Assembly (NCBI GenBank): GCA_003533545.1 | Contig: DQEK01000339.1 | Span: forward strand, 1 to 7,296 | Length of the DNA: 7,296 bases | From: Acidobacteriota bacterium | Lineage (GTDB): Bacteria; Acidobacteriota; Vicinamibacteria; Vicinamibacterales; UBA8438 | Reading direction: 5' to 3' | Part shown: positions 1 to 7,296 of the stretch, piece after piece | How the letters are laid out: every line of letters begins with the position of its first letter | Numbering within the stretch: position 1 is the stretch's first letter | Position numbers and translations under genes: made by a program | Notes under the pieces: model-generated | Databases searched by the model: none | Seen by the model: only the letters and a program-made list of their open reading frames with translations | Told to the model about the DNA's origin: nothing

Positions 1-1968
1 ATGCAGCGCCAGGCCGTGCCGTTGTTGCGCGCGCGCGCCCCGTTTGTTGGGACTGGCATGGAGCACATCACTGCCAGAGATTCGGGCGCGGTTGTGGTGG
101 CGCGTCGTAGCGGTACCGTTGACTATGTAGATTCGCAACGGACCGTTGTACGTGTCGCAGGTGATTCGGGTGAAATGTCTCGAGAGATGGGGGCAGACAT
201 ATACAGTCTCACCAAGTTCCGGCGATCGAATCAGAACACGTGTATCAGCCAGAAGCCGATTGTGCGGGTTGGGCAGAAGGTGACTAGGGGCCAAGTGTTG
301 GCGGACGGCCCCTGTACCGAATTGGGAGAGCTGGCCCTCGGTCGGAATGTGCTTGTGGCTTTCATGCCATGGCGCGGTTACAACTTTGAGGATGCCATTC
401 TGGTTTCTGAGCGAATGGTCAAGGAGGACTACTACACCTCGATTCACATCGAGGAGTTCGAGACCGAGTCGCGCGATACGAAGCTAGGGCCCGAGGAGAT
501 CACCCGGGATATTCCTAACGTCTCAGAAGGTTTCTTGAGCGATCTCGATGAGAGTGGGATTGTGCGTATCGGCGCCTCCGTCAGCCCGGGCGATATTTTG
601 GTCGGCAAGGTCACGCCGAAGGGTGAGACTCAGTTGACGCCGGAAGAGAAGCTGCTCAGGGCGATTTTTGGCGAGAAGGCCGGCGACGTCCGTGACGCGT
701 CGTTGCTGTGCCCGCCGGGTATCGAAGGCATTGTCGTCAGTGTGAAGATCTTTTCGAGAAAGGGCATTGAGAAGGATGAGCGGGCGAAGGCGATCGAGGC
801 CGAGGAACTCGCGATGATGGAGAAGAATCTCCAGGACGAGATTCGTATCCTGCACGAAGAGGTCAAGAAGCGCGTCGCAGGCATGCTCGAGGGGCAAACC
901 CTCGGGAGCGATCTATTTGATGATTCCGGTCGCGCGACCCTGTTGGTCAAGCGAGCCGAGCTAACCGAGGAGGTCGTGCGCGACTTGCCATATCAGGCGG
1001 TCACCCGGATCCGGTTGTCTCGGAAGAACCGGAAGCTCGAGAGCGCTTTGCGCTCGCTTGAGGACAGGACTGAACGCCAAACCGAAGTGATCCGACAGAT
1101 GTTCGAGGAGAAAAAGGAGAAGATTCGTCGTGGGGACGAACTGCCTCCTGGCGTGATCAAACTCGTCAAGGTTTATGTCGCCATGAAGCGGAAACTGTCC
1201 GTGGGTGACAAGATGGCCGGTCGGCACGGTAATAAGGGCGTGATTGCGCGTGTGCTGCCGGAAGAGGACATGCCGCACTTGCCGGATGGTACACCTGTGG
1301 AGATTGTCCTTAACCCGCTAGGTGTGCCGTCTCGTATGAACGTGGGCCAGATCCTGGAGACTCATCTCGGCTGGGCCGCCAATGCACTGGGGCTACATTT
1401 CGCGACACCAGTGTTCGATGGCGCGACCGAACCGGAAATAAAGAGTTGGTTGGAGAAGGCTGGGTTGCCTCCGGGTGGAAAGAGTCGACTCATCGATGGG
1501 ATGACGGGTGAAGAATTTGAGCAGGATGTGACAGTTGGCTATATCTACATGCTGAAGCTGTCGCACTTGGTCGACGACAAGATTCATGCACGGTCGATTG
1601 GACCGTACTCGCTGATTACCCAGCAGCCGCTGGGTGGTAAAGCTCAATTTGGCGGACAGCGATTTGGTGAGATGGAGGTCTGGGCGCTGGAGGCCTATGG
1701 CGCGGCGCATATCCTCCAGGAGCTGTTGACCGCTAAGTCCGACGATGTGACGGGTCGGGCCAAAATTTACGAGGCGATCGTCAAGGGGGACGCGTCGTTC
1801 ACGCCGGGACTTCCCGAGTCGTTCAACGTGCTCATCCGAGAGCTGCAAGCGCTTTGCCTAGATGTGCAGCTGTTGAAAACGCGGACCGCTCCGGCCGAAC
1901 CGGTCGAGATGGAAGAGGTCGACGACGCGCAGTTGGAGACCGAAAAGAGCAGCGACGCCGAAGCCTAA
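1..1968 (+). CDS. rpoB: DNA-directed RNA polymerase subunit beta, C-terminal part (5' truncated by window)
   Basis: Encodes the C-terminal 655 residues of the beta subunit, which forms half of the RNA polymerase active-site cleft. The frame is open from base 1, and the first ATG is not the real start: the opening MQRQAVP aligns with E. coli beta from about M685, so roughly 680 residues lie upstream of the window. R3 matches E. coli R687. The signature [12 protein letters not shown] is intact, with lysines at local residues 404 and 412 equivalent to E. coli K1065 and K1073, which contact the RNA 3' region and NTP. The DDKIHARS block (H529) and the invariant [20 protein letters not shown] block follow. 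A helical, charged insertion lies between about residues 260 and 390, longer than in Firmicutes. The roughly 50-residue insertion seen in E. coli after LETHLG is absent. The protein ends in a short acidic tail. TAA stop; rpoC follows after 37 nt, as expected for co-transcription. Confidence 0.98.
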   Translation: MQRQAVPLLRARAPFVGTGMEHITARDSGAVVVARRSGTVDYVDSQRTVVRVAGDSGEMSREMGADIYSLTKFRRSNQNTCISQKPIVRVGQKVTRGQVLADGPCTELGELALGRNVLVAFMPWRGYNFEDAILVSERMVKEDYYTSIHIEEFETESRDTKLGPEEITRDIPNVSEGFLSDLDESGIVRIGASVSPGDILVGKVTPKGETQLTPEEKLLRAIFGEKAGDVRDASLLCPPGIEGIVVSVKIFSRKGIEKDERAKAIEAEELAMMEKNLQDEIRILHEEVKKRVAGMLEGQTLGSDLFDDSGRATLLVKRAELTEEVVRDLPYQAVTRIRLSRKNRKLESALRSLEDRTERQTEVIRQMFEEKKEKIRRGDELPPGVIKLVKVYVAMKRKLSVGDKMAGRHGNKGVIARVLPEEDMPHLPDGTPVEIVLNPLGVPSRMNVGQILETHLGWAANALGLHFATPVFDGATEPEIKSWLEKAGLPPGGKSRLIDGMTGEEFEQDVTVGYIYMLKLSHLVDDKIHARSIGPYSLITQQPLGGKAQFGGQRFGEMEVWALEAYGAAHILQELLTAKSDDVTGRAKIYEAIVKGDASFTPGLPESFNVLIRELQALCLDVQLLKTRTAPAEPVEMEEVDDAQLETEKSSDAEA

Positions 1969-1987
1969 GCAAGTTGTGTTGTTTTGG

Positions 1988-2000
1988 TAGGAGTAAAGGT
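1988..2000 (+). promoter_or_regulatory. rpoC ribosome binding site
   Basis: The 37-nt rpoB-rpoC spacer contains two purine-rich stretches ahead of the rpoC ATG: TAGGAG at 1988-1993, 12 nt from the start, and AAAGGT at 1995-2000, 5 nt from it. Either could pair with the 16S 3' end; the second is nearer the usual spacing. No hairpin or promoter-like element is evident in the spacer, which fits read-through from rpoB. Confidence 0.6.
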
Positions 2001-2005
2001 AACTC

Positions 2006-5000
2006 ATGAGACCTAGTTTCCCTGAACGGAGCTCGCTAACGGCCGATTTCGACGCCATCCGGATCAGTTTGGCTTCCCCGGAGCGCATACGGTCGTGGTC
2101 ACACGGGGAGGTCACGAAACCGGAGACTATCAATTACCGTACGTTCAAGCCTGAACGAGACGGACTCTTCTGCGCAAAAATCTTTGGCCCCGTGACGGAT
2201 TGGGAGTGCCTGTGCGGCAAGTACAAACGCATGAAGCACCGGGGTGTGATCTGTGACAAGTGCGGTGTCGAAGTCACCCAAGCCAAAGTTCGCCGTGAAC
2301 GACTCGGCCACATTACTCTGGCCACGCCGGTTAGTCACGTGTGGTTCTTTAAGGGACTTCCTAGCCGGATAGGACACTTGCTCGACATCTCGTTGCGTGA
2401 TCTGGAACGAATCCTCTACTTCGAGGCCTACGTGGTCATCGATGCCGGTGAGAGCGAGTTCAAGGAAAACCAACTGTTGACGGAGGAACAGTACCGCAAG
2501 GCGGTTGAAGACTACGGTCCGCGGTTCCGTGCGCAGATGGGCGCCGAGGCGATCAAAGAGCTGCTCAAACGTGCCGACATTGAGGAGCTTGCCGAGGAAA
2601 TGCGTGACCGGATGCGTACGGAAACGTCGGTACAGAAGAAGCTCAAGTACGCCAAGCGGCTGAAGGTAGTGGGGTCCTTTCGGAAGTCGACCAATCGTCC
2701 GGAGTGGATGATTCTGGACGTCATTCCTGTGATTCCCCCAGAACTACGACCGCTGGTGCCGCTGGATGGTGGTCGATTTGCCACCTCCGACCTCAACGAT
2801 CTGTATCGCCGGGTCATCAACCGCAACAATCGTCTAAGGAAGCTGATTGAGCTCAAGGCGCCGGATGTCATCATCCGGAACGAAAAGAGAATGCTGCAGG
2901 AGGCGGTCGACGCTCTTTTCGACAACGGGCGACGAGGGCGTGTGCTGCGTGGGGCCAACAACCGACCGCTCAAGTCACTATCCGACACCCTGAAAGGGAA
3001 GCAGGGTCGGTTCCGCCAGAACCTGTTGGGAAAGCGTGTCGACTATTCGGGACGCTCGGTCATCGTCGTGGGCCCCGAGTTGCGTCTGCACCAATGCGGC
3101 TTGCCTAAGAAGATGGCTCTCGAATTATTCAAGCCGTTTATCTACAACAAGCTCGAAAAACGAAACCTTGTCGCGACCATCAAGCAGGCCAAGGAGATGG
3201 TTGAACAGCAGTTGCCGGAAGTATGGGACGTGCTCGAAGAGGTGATTCGTGAACACCCAGTGCTCCTGAATCGCGCGCCCACGTTACATCGTCTCGGTAT
3301 TCAGGCATTTGAGCCCGTGCTCGTCGAGGGTAAGGCGATTCGCATTCATCCGCTCGTCTGCACCGCCTTCAATGCGGACTTCGATGGTGACCAGATGGCG
3401 GTTCACATTCCGTTGGCACCGGAGGCGCAGATCGAAGCGTCGGTGTTAATGAAGTCGTCGAAGAACATCCTTTCCCCTGCGAACGGTGCGCCCATTACGA
3501 CGCCGTCACAAGACATCGTGCTTGGTTGTTACTATTTGACCAAGGCCAAGAACAAGGCCAAAGGTGAAGGACGGGTTTTTGGCGACGTTGACGATGTGAT
3601 GTTGGCGCTGGCCGCCGGGGTGGTGGAGACACTGAGCCCGATCCGCTTGCGCGTGAGCGGTGGGTTGATGGATTTGACCGCGTCGCGAGACGACCAGGAC
3701 GTGATGCGCACCGAAGTGCAAGAGGTAGACAAAAAGATCATTAATACCACCGTGGGTCGGGCTATTTTCAACGGGTCTCTGCCTGACGAACTGCCGTATA
3801 TCAACGGCTTACTCAAGAAAAAGGGACTTGGGCAACTTGTCCAGTACTGCTATCTCAGACACGGGGTTCCTAAGACGGTCGAGATGTTGGACGGTCTGAA
3901 AAATCTTGGTTTTGGTTATGCGACTCGGTCAGGGCTCTCGATTGGTGTTGATGATCTAATTGTGCCGGCTCAGAAAGCTTCTCTGGTCAAGGCGGCGAAC
4001 GATGAGGTTATCAGCGTCGAGCAGCAGTATCTGGAAGGGGCCATCACGAACGGCGAGCGCTACAACAAAGTCATTGCCATTTGGTCGGACGTGACCGAGA
4101 AGGTCGCAGACGCGATGTTTAGCGAGATGGAGGAGCGTGACGCTAGCGGCGAAGACTTCAACGCCGTCTATATCATGGCTGACTCTGGCGCGCGTGGAAG
4201 CAAGCAGCAAATCCGTCAGTTGGCCGGTATGCGCGGATTGATGGCGAAGCCGTCGGGCGAGATTATTGAGACCCCGATCACCTCGAATTTTCGCGAAGGG
4301 CTCACTGTGCTGCAGTATTTCATCTCCACGCACGGAGCCAGGAAAGGGCTTGCCGATACCGCGCTGAAAACCGCAGACTCCGGCTATCTGACACGCCGAC
4401 TGGTCGATGTGGCCCAGGATGTCATCATTTCGGAGATCGACTGCGGCACACTCGACGGGATCGAGTCGAGGGCTATCGTTGAGAGTGGCGAGATCATCGA
4501 GCCGCTACGAGACCGGATCGTGGGCCGGGTGACGCTTGAGGACATCAACGATCCCTTTAGCGGCGATCCGATCGCCAAAGCAAGTGAAGTAATTACTGAG
4601 GAACTTGCCTCGCAGATAGAGGACTCCGGAGTCGAGAAGGTGAAGATTAGGTCGGTGCTCACGTGCGCTGCTCGGCGCGGGGTTTGCGCTAAGTGCTACG
4701 GGCGTGATCTCGGTACAGGAGAGCTGGCTGAGCTAGGTCTCGCGGTGGGCGTGGTGGCTGCGCAGTCGATTGGCGAACCTGGTACCCAATTGACAATGCG
4801 CACCTTTCACATCGGCGGCACTGCTTCCCGGGTGTCGGCTCAGTCGACTCTAGAAGCAAAGTATGCCGGGACAGCCCGATTCAACGGTATCCAATGGGTC
4901 AAAGCGAAGGACGGCACGCTGGTTGTCATGAACCGGACCGGCTCACTGGTCGTCCAGGACGCTAAGGGCCGTGATCGCGAGCGATACCCGGTCGTCTACG

Positions 5001-6199
5001 GCGCCCACCTGCGTGTCTCAGACGGTCAGCCGGTAGAACAGGGGCAGGCGCTGGTCGAGTGGGACCCGTACACGTTCTCGATTGTTACCGAGAAGGCCGG
5101 CGTAGTGAAATTCAGAGACATCACCGAAGGGATCACGGTTCACGAAGAAGTGGACGAGGTGACCGGGCTGTCTCGGCTGATCATTGTGGATTCGCCCGAT
5201 GAGAAGAAGCAGCCGATGGTCGAGATTCGCAACACGAAGGGCAAGCTGGACCGAAAGTACAACATGCCGTCGCACGCACACCTCATGGTGAGTGACGGTC
5301 AGAATGTCACCGCGGGCGAGATTCTTGCCAAGATTCCCCGTGAAACAACGAAGACTAAGGACATCACCGGGGGGCTGCCCAGAGTGCAGGAGCTTTTTGA
5401 GGCTCGGAAGCCTCGAGAGACTGCCGTCATCAGTGAAATCGACGGTACAGTCAAAATCGGTAGCATCGTCAAGGGGATGAGGAAGGTCATCATTGTGCCG
5501 GACGAGGACGGTGCCGAACCGCGAGAGTACTCACTGCCCCGTGGTGTGCACGTTAACGTCCAGGATGGCGACCGGGTTCAGGCGGGCGAGCAACTAATGG
5601 ATGGCCCTAGTAATCCGCACGACATTTTGAGTGTTCTCGGCGAAAAGGCGCTGCAGAGCTACTTGGTCAATGAAATTCAGGAGGTCTATCGTTTGCAGGG
5701 GGTCACAATTAACGATAAGCACATCGAAGTCGTGGCTCGGCAGATGATGCGGTGGGTGAAGATTGAGGATGTTGGCACTACCGACTTCCTGATCGACGAA
5801 CAAGTAGACCGGTTCCGGTTTTTGCGTGAAAATGAACGGGTCATTGCCGAAAGTGGGCGCCCCGCCACAGGGCGACCAATGCTATTGGGCATCACAAAGG
5901 CCTCGCTGTCCACTGATTCGTTCATTTCGGCCGCCTCTTTCCAGGAGACCACCCGAGTGCTGACGGAAGCGTCGATCTCGGGCAAGGTGGACCATCTGCG
6001 TGGATTGAAGGAGAACGTGACGATGGGGCGTTTGATTCCGGCTGGCACCGGCTTTCACTACTACCGTCATGTGCAGATTCCGCCCGACGAGCCACCACCA
6101 CCTCCGCCGCCGACAGCAGAAGAACTGGAGCTGGAACGGGAGATGGAATACCTGGTCGAGCCAGAGGTGGCAGTGGGTCGCGAGGAGACTTCTGAATAA
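2006..6199 (+). CDS. rpoC: DNA-directed RNA polymerase subunit beta'
   Basis: Complete 1397-residue beta' subunit, close to the 1407 residues of E. coli, carrying the catalytic centre of RNA polymerase. In order: N-terminal zinc site with C68, C70, C83 and C86; clamp helices that bind sigma at about 262-308; switch-2 region around 333-357 ([12 protein letters not shown]); catalytic NADFDGD at 456-462 with Mg-binding D458, D460 and D462; a conserved [13 protein letters not shown] segment at about 728-745; bridge helix at about 768-803; second zinc site with C813, C887, C894 and C897; and trigger-loop residues M931, R932 and H935. Between about 942 and 1118 sits a long insertion in the trigger loop, the SI3 type typical of Gram-negative polymerases. 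The C-terminal LLGITKASL and LIPAGTGF regions are normal. The tail has seven consecutive prolines (1363-1369) and then a Glu-rich end. The ATG is supported by alignment with the E. coli N-terminus ([21 protein letters not shown]) and by an upstream ribosome binding site. No frameshift or missing key residue was seen. TAA stop. Confidence 0.99.
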   Translation: MRPSFPERSSLTADFDAIRISLASPERIRSWSHGEVTKPETINYRTFKPERDGLFCAKIFGPVTDWECLCGKYKRMKHRGVICDKCGVEVTQAKVRRERLGHITLATPVSHVWFFKGLPSRIGHLLDISLRDLERILYFEAYVVIDAGESEFKENQLLTEEQYRKAVEDYGPRFRAQMGAEAIKELLKRADIEELAEEMRDRMRTETSVQKKLKYAKRLKVVGSFRKSTNRPEWMILDVIPVIPPELRPLVPLDGGRFATSDLNDLYRRVINRNNRLRKLIELKAPDVIIRNEKRMLQEAVDALFDNGRRGRVLRGANNRPLKSLSDTLKGKQGRFRQNLLGKRVDYSGRSVIVVGPELRLHQCGLPKKMALELFKPFIYNKLEKRNLVATIKQAKEMVEQQLPEVWDVLEEVIREHPVLLNRAPTLHRLGIQAFEPVLVEGKAIRIHPLVCTAFNADFDGDQMAVHIPLAPEAQIEASVLMKSSKNILSPANGAPITTPSQDIVLGCYYLTKAKNKAKGEGRVFGDVDDVMLALAAGVVETLSPIRLRVSGGLMDLTASRDDQDVMRTEVQEVDKKIINTTVGRAIFNGSLPDELPYINGLLKKKGLGQLVQYCYLRHGVPKTVEMLDGLKNLGFGYATRSGLSIGVDDLIVPAQKASLVKAANDEVISVEQQYLEGAITNGERYNKVIAIWSDVTEKVADAMFSEMEERDASGEDFNAVYIMADSGARGSKQQIRQLAGMRGLMAKPSGEIIETPITSNFREGLTVLQYFISTHGARKGLADTALKTADSGYLTRRLVDVAQDVIISEIDCGTLDGIESRAIVESGEIIEPLRDRIVGRVTLEDINDPFSGDPIAKASEVITEELASQIEDSGVEKVKIRSVLTCAARRGVCAKCYGRDLGTGELAELGLAVGVVAAQSIGEPGTQLTMRTFHIGGTASRVSAQSTLEAKYAGTARFNGIQWVKAKDGTLVVMNRTGSLVVQDAKGRDRERYPVVYGAHLRVSDGQPVEQGQALVEWDPYTFSIVTEKAGVVKFRDITEGITVHEEVDEVTGLSRLIIVDSPDEKKQPMVEIRNTKGKLDRKYNMPSHAHLMVSDGQNVTAGEILAKIPRETTKTKDITGGLPRVQELFEARKPRETAVISEIDGTVKIGSIVKGMRKVIIVPDEDGAEPREYSLPRGVHVNVQDGDRVQAGEQLMDGPSNPHDILSVLGEKALQSYLVNEIQEVYRLQGVTINDKHIEVVARQMMRWVKIEDVGTTDFLIDEQVDRFRFLRENERVIAESGRPATGRPMLLGITKASLSTDSFISAASFQETTRVLTEASISGKVDHLRGLKENVTMGRLIPAGTGFHYYRHVQIPPDEPPPPPPPTAEELELEREMEYLVEPEVAVGREETSE

Positions 6200-6267
6200 C
6201 CGTTAGTGACGGGTGATGGAAGGGCCGTATAGGGCGGCAGGGTGTTGCGTGGAATAAATAGAACGTG

Positions 6268-6285
6268 GTAACCTCGAAAGGTTGT
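6268..6285 (+). repeat. Small hairpin after rpoC
   Basis: Inverted repeat with perfect arms AACCT (6270-6274) and AGGTT (6279-6283) around a CGAA loop, extendable by two G-U type pairs at the base. It lies 3 nt before a larger hairpin. No U-run follows, so it is not terminator-like on its own. Significance is uncertain in GC-rich DNA. Confidence 0.45.
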
Positions 6286-6287
6286 GT

Positions 6288-6315
6288 CGGAGTTGGGATA
6301 CCCTATCTAGCTCCG
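6288..6315 (+). repeat. Long imperfect hairpin in rpoC-rpsL gap
   Basis: A 28-nt inverted repeat that can form 12 base pairs around a CCC loop. The lower stem is CGGAGTT (6288-6294) with AGCTCCG (6309-6315), including one G-U pair. A single bulged G (6295) separates it from the upper stem GGATA (6296-6300) with TATCT (6304-6308), also with one G-U pair. It is the longest near-continuous stem I found in the gap. No T-tract follows, so it is more like a structured RNA element, a processing site or part of a leader fold than an intrinsic terminator. Confidence 0.5.
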
Positions 6316-6334
6316 GTCCGCCCGAAAGGGGCCG
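6314..6334 (+). repeat. GAAA-tetraloop hairpin
   Basis: CCC (6321-6323) and GGG (6328-6330) enclose a GAAA loop, a GNRA-type tetraloop that is characteristic of structured RNA. CGG (6314-6316) and CCG (6332-6334) can close the base across an internal loop. Alternatively CGGTCC (6314-6319) pairs with GGGCCG (6329-6334), giving a six-pair stem and a larger loop. Its base overlaps the preceding hairpin by two bases, so the two may compete. Confidence 0.4.
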
Positions 6335-6449
6335 TGTTACCCGCAGGAATGGCTTCAGTTCACGTTGAGCGAGGCCGTGTCAGATCGGTCGCTGCGGGCG
6401 CCGCCGCGAGGATGCGCGATTAGCCCCTTTCCTGCTTGGAAGCTGTCGG

Positions 6450-6480
6450 GCCGCCGTTGTGCGCGGCAGGCGGTTTCTTC
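6450..6480 (+). terminator. Possible weak intrinsic terminator
   Basis: Arms GCCGCC (6450-6455) and GGCGGT (6469-6474) can form six pairs, one of them G-U, around a 13-nt loop that may itself pair TGC/GCA. The stem runs directly into TTTCTTC (6474-6480), a short interrupted T-tract. This could end rpoBC transcripts or attenuate rpsL. The loop is large and the T-tract poor, so the call is weak. Confidence 0.3.
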
Positions 6481-6512
6481 ACGGCGCGTACACTTTTTAA
6501 TAGGGTTAATCC

Positions 6513-6562
6513 GTCCCAGGTACCAAGCCAGTGGCTTTTAGGCCTGGGGCAATCTTTTTGTT
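6513..6562 (+). terminator. Candidate attenuator: hairpin plus U-run upstream of rpsL
   Basis: The outer stem pairs GTCCCAGG (6513-6520) with CCTGGGGC (6543-6550): eight pairs with one G-U. An inner hairpin AAGCC (6525-6529) with GGCTT (6533-6537) closes on an AGT loop, separated from the outer stem by a small internal loop. Two bases after the stem begins TCTTTTTGTT (6553-6562). A GC-rich stem followed by a T-run is the form of a Rho-independent terminator. Its position, about 55 nt before the rpsL start and inside what should be an operon, points to partial termination or attenuation rather than a gene-end terminator. The T-run begins slightly late after the stem, which would weaken it. Confidence 0.42.
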
Positions 6563-6590
6563 GGCGCCCTGGTTCGCCGGCCGGGGTGCC
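6563..6590 (+). repeat. Second leader hairpin just upstream of the rpsL ribosome binding site
   Basis: GGCGCC (6563-6568) pairs with GGTGCC (6585-6590), six pairs with one G-U. Inside it CTGG (6569-6572) can pair with CCGG (6577-6580) around a TTCG loop. The hairpin starts directly after the T-run of the preceding one and ends 16 nt before the AGGGAG of rpsL, so it could affect ribosome access. The local GC content makes chance pairing possible. Confidence 0.4.
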
Positions 6591-6606
6591 GTGGCGTCAT
6601 CGACGC

Positions 6607-6612
6607 AGGGAG
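6607..6612 (+). promoter_or_regulatory. rpsL ribosome binding site, deciding the GTG start
   Basis: AGGGAG lies 5 nt before the GTG at 6618. This is the only good Shine-Dalgarno match near the start and fixes rpsL at 6618 rather than at the in-frame GTG at 6531. A further in-frame GTG at 6612 overlaps the site itself and is excluded. Confidence 0.8.
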
Positions 6613-6617
6613 TGTCC

Positions 6618-6992
6618 GTGCCGACGATTAGTCAGCTCGTTCGAAAAGGCCGTTACCGGGCTGAGACCAAGACCAAGAGTCCGGCGCTGCAGGCCTGCCC
6701 ACAGCGACGCGGAGTCTGTGTGCGGGTTTTCACGCAGACACCAAAGAAGCCGAACTCAGCCTTGCGTAAGGTGGCGCGAGTTCGCTTGACTAACCAGATT
6801 GAGGTTACAAGCTACATTCCGGGCGAAGGGCATAACCTCCAGGAGCACTCACTCGTTCTTTTGCGTGGTGGTCGCGTGAAGGATCTACCCGGTGTTCGTT
6901 ATCACGTCGTACGCGGGACTCTGGATACTACGGGAGTGCAAGGACGAAAACAGAGTCGCTCGAAGTACGGGGCGAAGCGGCCGAAGGCGTAG
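6618..6992 (+). CDS. rpsL: 30S ribosomal protein S12
   Basis: Encodes 124 residues, the same length as E. coli S12, a 30S protein at the decoding centre that helps monitor codon-anticodon pairing. The start is GTG: the N-terminus (V/M)[11 protein letters not shown] aligns directly with other S12 proteins, and AGGGAG stands 5 nt upstream. The in-frame extension back to 6531 would add 29 residues with no counterpart in the family. The motif [12 protein letters not shown] includes K43, and [14 protein letters not shown] includes K88, D89 and P91. These are the positions where streptomycin resistance changes and the D89 methylthio modification occur in E. coli (Met-1 numbering), and here they have the wild-type residues. 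The C-terminus ends [10 protein letters not shown], as usual. TAG stop; rpsG follows after 19 nt and is probably co-transcribed. Confidence 0.98.
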   Translation: MPTISQLVRKGRYRAETKTKSPALQACPQRRGVCVRVFTQTPKKPNSALRKVARVRLTNQIEVTSYIPGEGHNLQEHSLVLLRGGRVKDLPGVRYHVVRGTLDTTGVQGRKQSRSKYGAKRPKA

Positions 6993-6998
6993 GGGTCG

Positions 6999-7006
6999 AG
7001 AGAGAG
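6999..7006 (+). promoter_or_regulatory. Weak rpsG ribosome binding site
   Basis: The spacer before the rpsG ATG holds only a GAGAGAGA run, ending 5 nt before the start, with no full GGAGG. A better AGGGG (6991-6995) overlaps the rpsL stop but is 16 nt away, too far for normal use. Translation of rpsG may therefore rely on coupling to rpsL; this is inference. Confidence 0.4.
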
Positions 7007-7011
7007 AAACC

Positions 7012-7296
7012 ATGCCACGGAGACGTGAAATTCCCAAGCGTGAGGTGCCGCCGGACCCAATCTACGACAGCACCCTGGTGACGAAATTCGTTCGCTGCGT
7101 CATGAAGAGCGGGAAACGAAGCACCGCGGAGGGGCTTCTCTATGGCAGCCTGGAAATCATTAAGGAGCGGACCGGGGACGATCCACTCAAGGTGTTCAAG
7201 AAGGCGGTTGATAACGTGAAGCCGAGTCTCGAGGTGAAATCTCGACGCGTGGGCGGCTCGAACTACCAGGTGCCTATCGAGGTGAATCCGAACCGC
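7012..7296 (+). CDS. rpsG: 30S ribosomal protein S7, N-terminal part (3' truncated by window)
   Basis: The first 95 codons of S7, a protein of about 156 residues, are present and open to the window end. S7 is the primary assembly protein for the 3' major domain of 16S rRNA, forming the head of the 30S subunit near the E site. The N-terminus [11 protein letters not shown], then [15 protein letters not shown] and the RNA-binding beta-hairpin region [19 protein letters not shown] (residues about 74-92), match S7 clearly. The ATG is the family start and follows rpsL by 19 nt. In E. coli the rpsL-rpsG spacer is about 100 nt and contains an S7 repressor site; that site is not present here. fusA would be expected downstream, outside the window. 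Confidence 0.98.
   Translation, partial: MPRRREIPKREVPPDPIYDSTLVTKFVRCVMKSGKRSTAEGLLYGSLEIIKERTGDDPLKVFKKAVDNVKPSLEVKSRRVGGSNYQVPIEVNPNR

Larger units (their letters stand above)
6200..6617 (+). other. Long rpoC-rpsL intergenic region / probable structured rpsL leader
   Basis: A 418-nt stretch between the rpoC stop and the rpsL start with no credible protein gene. Reading frames crossing it are short, lack good ribosome binding sites and show no family resemblance. It is rich in inverted repeats: 6268-6285, 6288-6315, 6314-6334, a GC-rich fold at 6384-6420 (ATCG/CGAT outer and CGC/GCG inner arms with a 2-nt bulge), 6450-6474, 6513-6550 and 6563-6590. An AT-rich patch at about 6494-6510 stands out. 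I see no tRNA, no known riboswitch core and no clear sigma-70 promoter. It may contain the end of the rpoBC transcript, a promoter for the str genes, and a regulatory 5' leader. Which of these apply is inference. Confidence 0.6.

Noticed and set aside
3036..3245. 69-codon + strand frame within rpoC
   Set aside because: It is an alternate frame of the conserved switch-2 and following region, without a family match or ribosome binding site.
523..6070. Many long open frames on the - strand inside rpoB and rpoC
   Set aside because: They lie opposite highly conserved polymerase coding sequence, are low in recognisable motifs, and arise from codon bias in GC-rich genes.
6206..6233. Promoter-like pair GTGACG, 16-nt gap, TATAGG after rpoC
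   Set aside because: Only four of six matches in each box, a level that occurs often by chance; no supporting element.
6211..6240. GGTGATGG resembling the start of a fluoride riboswitch
   Set aside because: The rest of the riboswitch core, including the downstream GATGACTCCT-like segment, is absent, and the neighbouring genes are not fluoride-related.
6216..6257. 13-codon open frame just after rpoC
   Set aside because: No ribosome binding site and no recognisable leader-peptide feature; expected by chance.
6349..6423. 24-codon open frame starting ATG after AGGA in the gap
   Set aside because: The AGGA abuts the ATG with no spacing, so initiation would be poor, and the Ala/Arg-rich peptide has no attenuator-like codon run. 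It could only be revived by ribosome profiling or conservation.
6531..6617. In-frame N-terminal extension of rpsL from GTG 6531
   Set aside because: The extra 29 residues have no counterpart in S12, the region folds as leader hairpins, and AGGGAG sits 5 nt before GTG 6618, which gives the normal 124-residue protein.
6436..6789. 117-codon open frame overlapping the leader and rpsL
   Set aside because: It runs out of frame through the conserved rpsL sequence, with no family resemblance; it is a frame shadow.

Overview
The window is the junction of two core information-processing gene blocks, all on the + strand: the 3' half of rpoB (RNA polymerase beta), complete rpoC (beta'), complete rpsL (ribosomal protein S12) and the 5' part of rpsG (ribosomal protein S7). 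This is the widespread bacterial order rpoB-rpoC-rpsL-rpsG, which normally continues into fusA and tuf. The genes run off both ends of the window. The DNA is moderately GC-rich.

The organism is a bacterium whose polymerase has Gram-negative-type insertions. RpoC carries a long insertion in the trigger loop and RpoB a long insertion between the GEKA region and the active-site lysines. RpoB lacks the second, more C-terminal insertion known from E. coli. Together with a proline-run/acidic RpoC tail and the general look of S7, this suggests a deep Gram-negative phylum outside the Proteobacteria, with Acidobacteriota my best guess. That placement is an impression from memory, not a computed result.

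Layout: 1-1968 rpoB (C-terminal 655 residues); 1969-2005 a 37-nt spacer with the rpoC ribosome binding site; 2006-6199 rpoC; 6200-6617 a 418-nt gap without a convincing gene but rich in inverted repeats; 6618-6992 rpsL, starting at GTG; 6993-7011 a 19-nt spacer; 7012-7296 rpsG, cut by the window end. RpoB and RpoC form the catalytic core of RNA polymerase. S12 and S7 are 30S proteins of the decoding centre and the head.

I found no mobile element, CRISPR array, tRNA, rRNA, defence gene or exotic system. All four proteins look intact and ordinary, with catalytic and zinc-binding residues present. The part worth a second look is the 418-nt rpoC-rpsL gap. It has a cluster of three hairpins in its first third and, just before rpsL, a hairpin followed by a U-run and a second hairpin, an arrangement like an attenuator or a structured ribosomal-protein leader. 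The rpsL-rpsG spacer is too short to hold an S7 feedback site of the E. coli type, so control of this operon, if any, may sit in that leader. This is inference.
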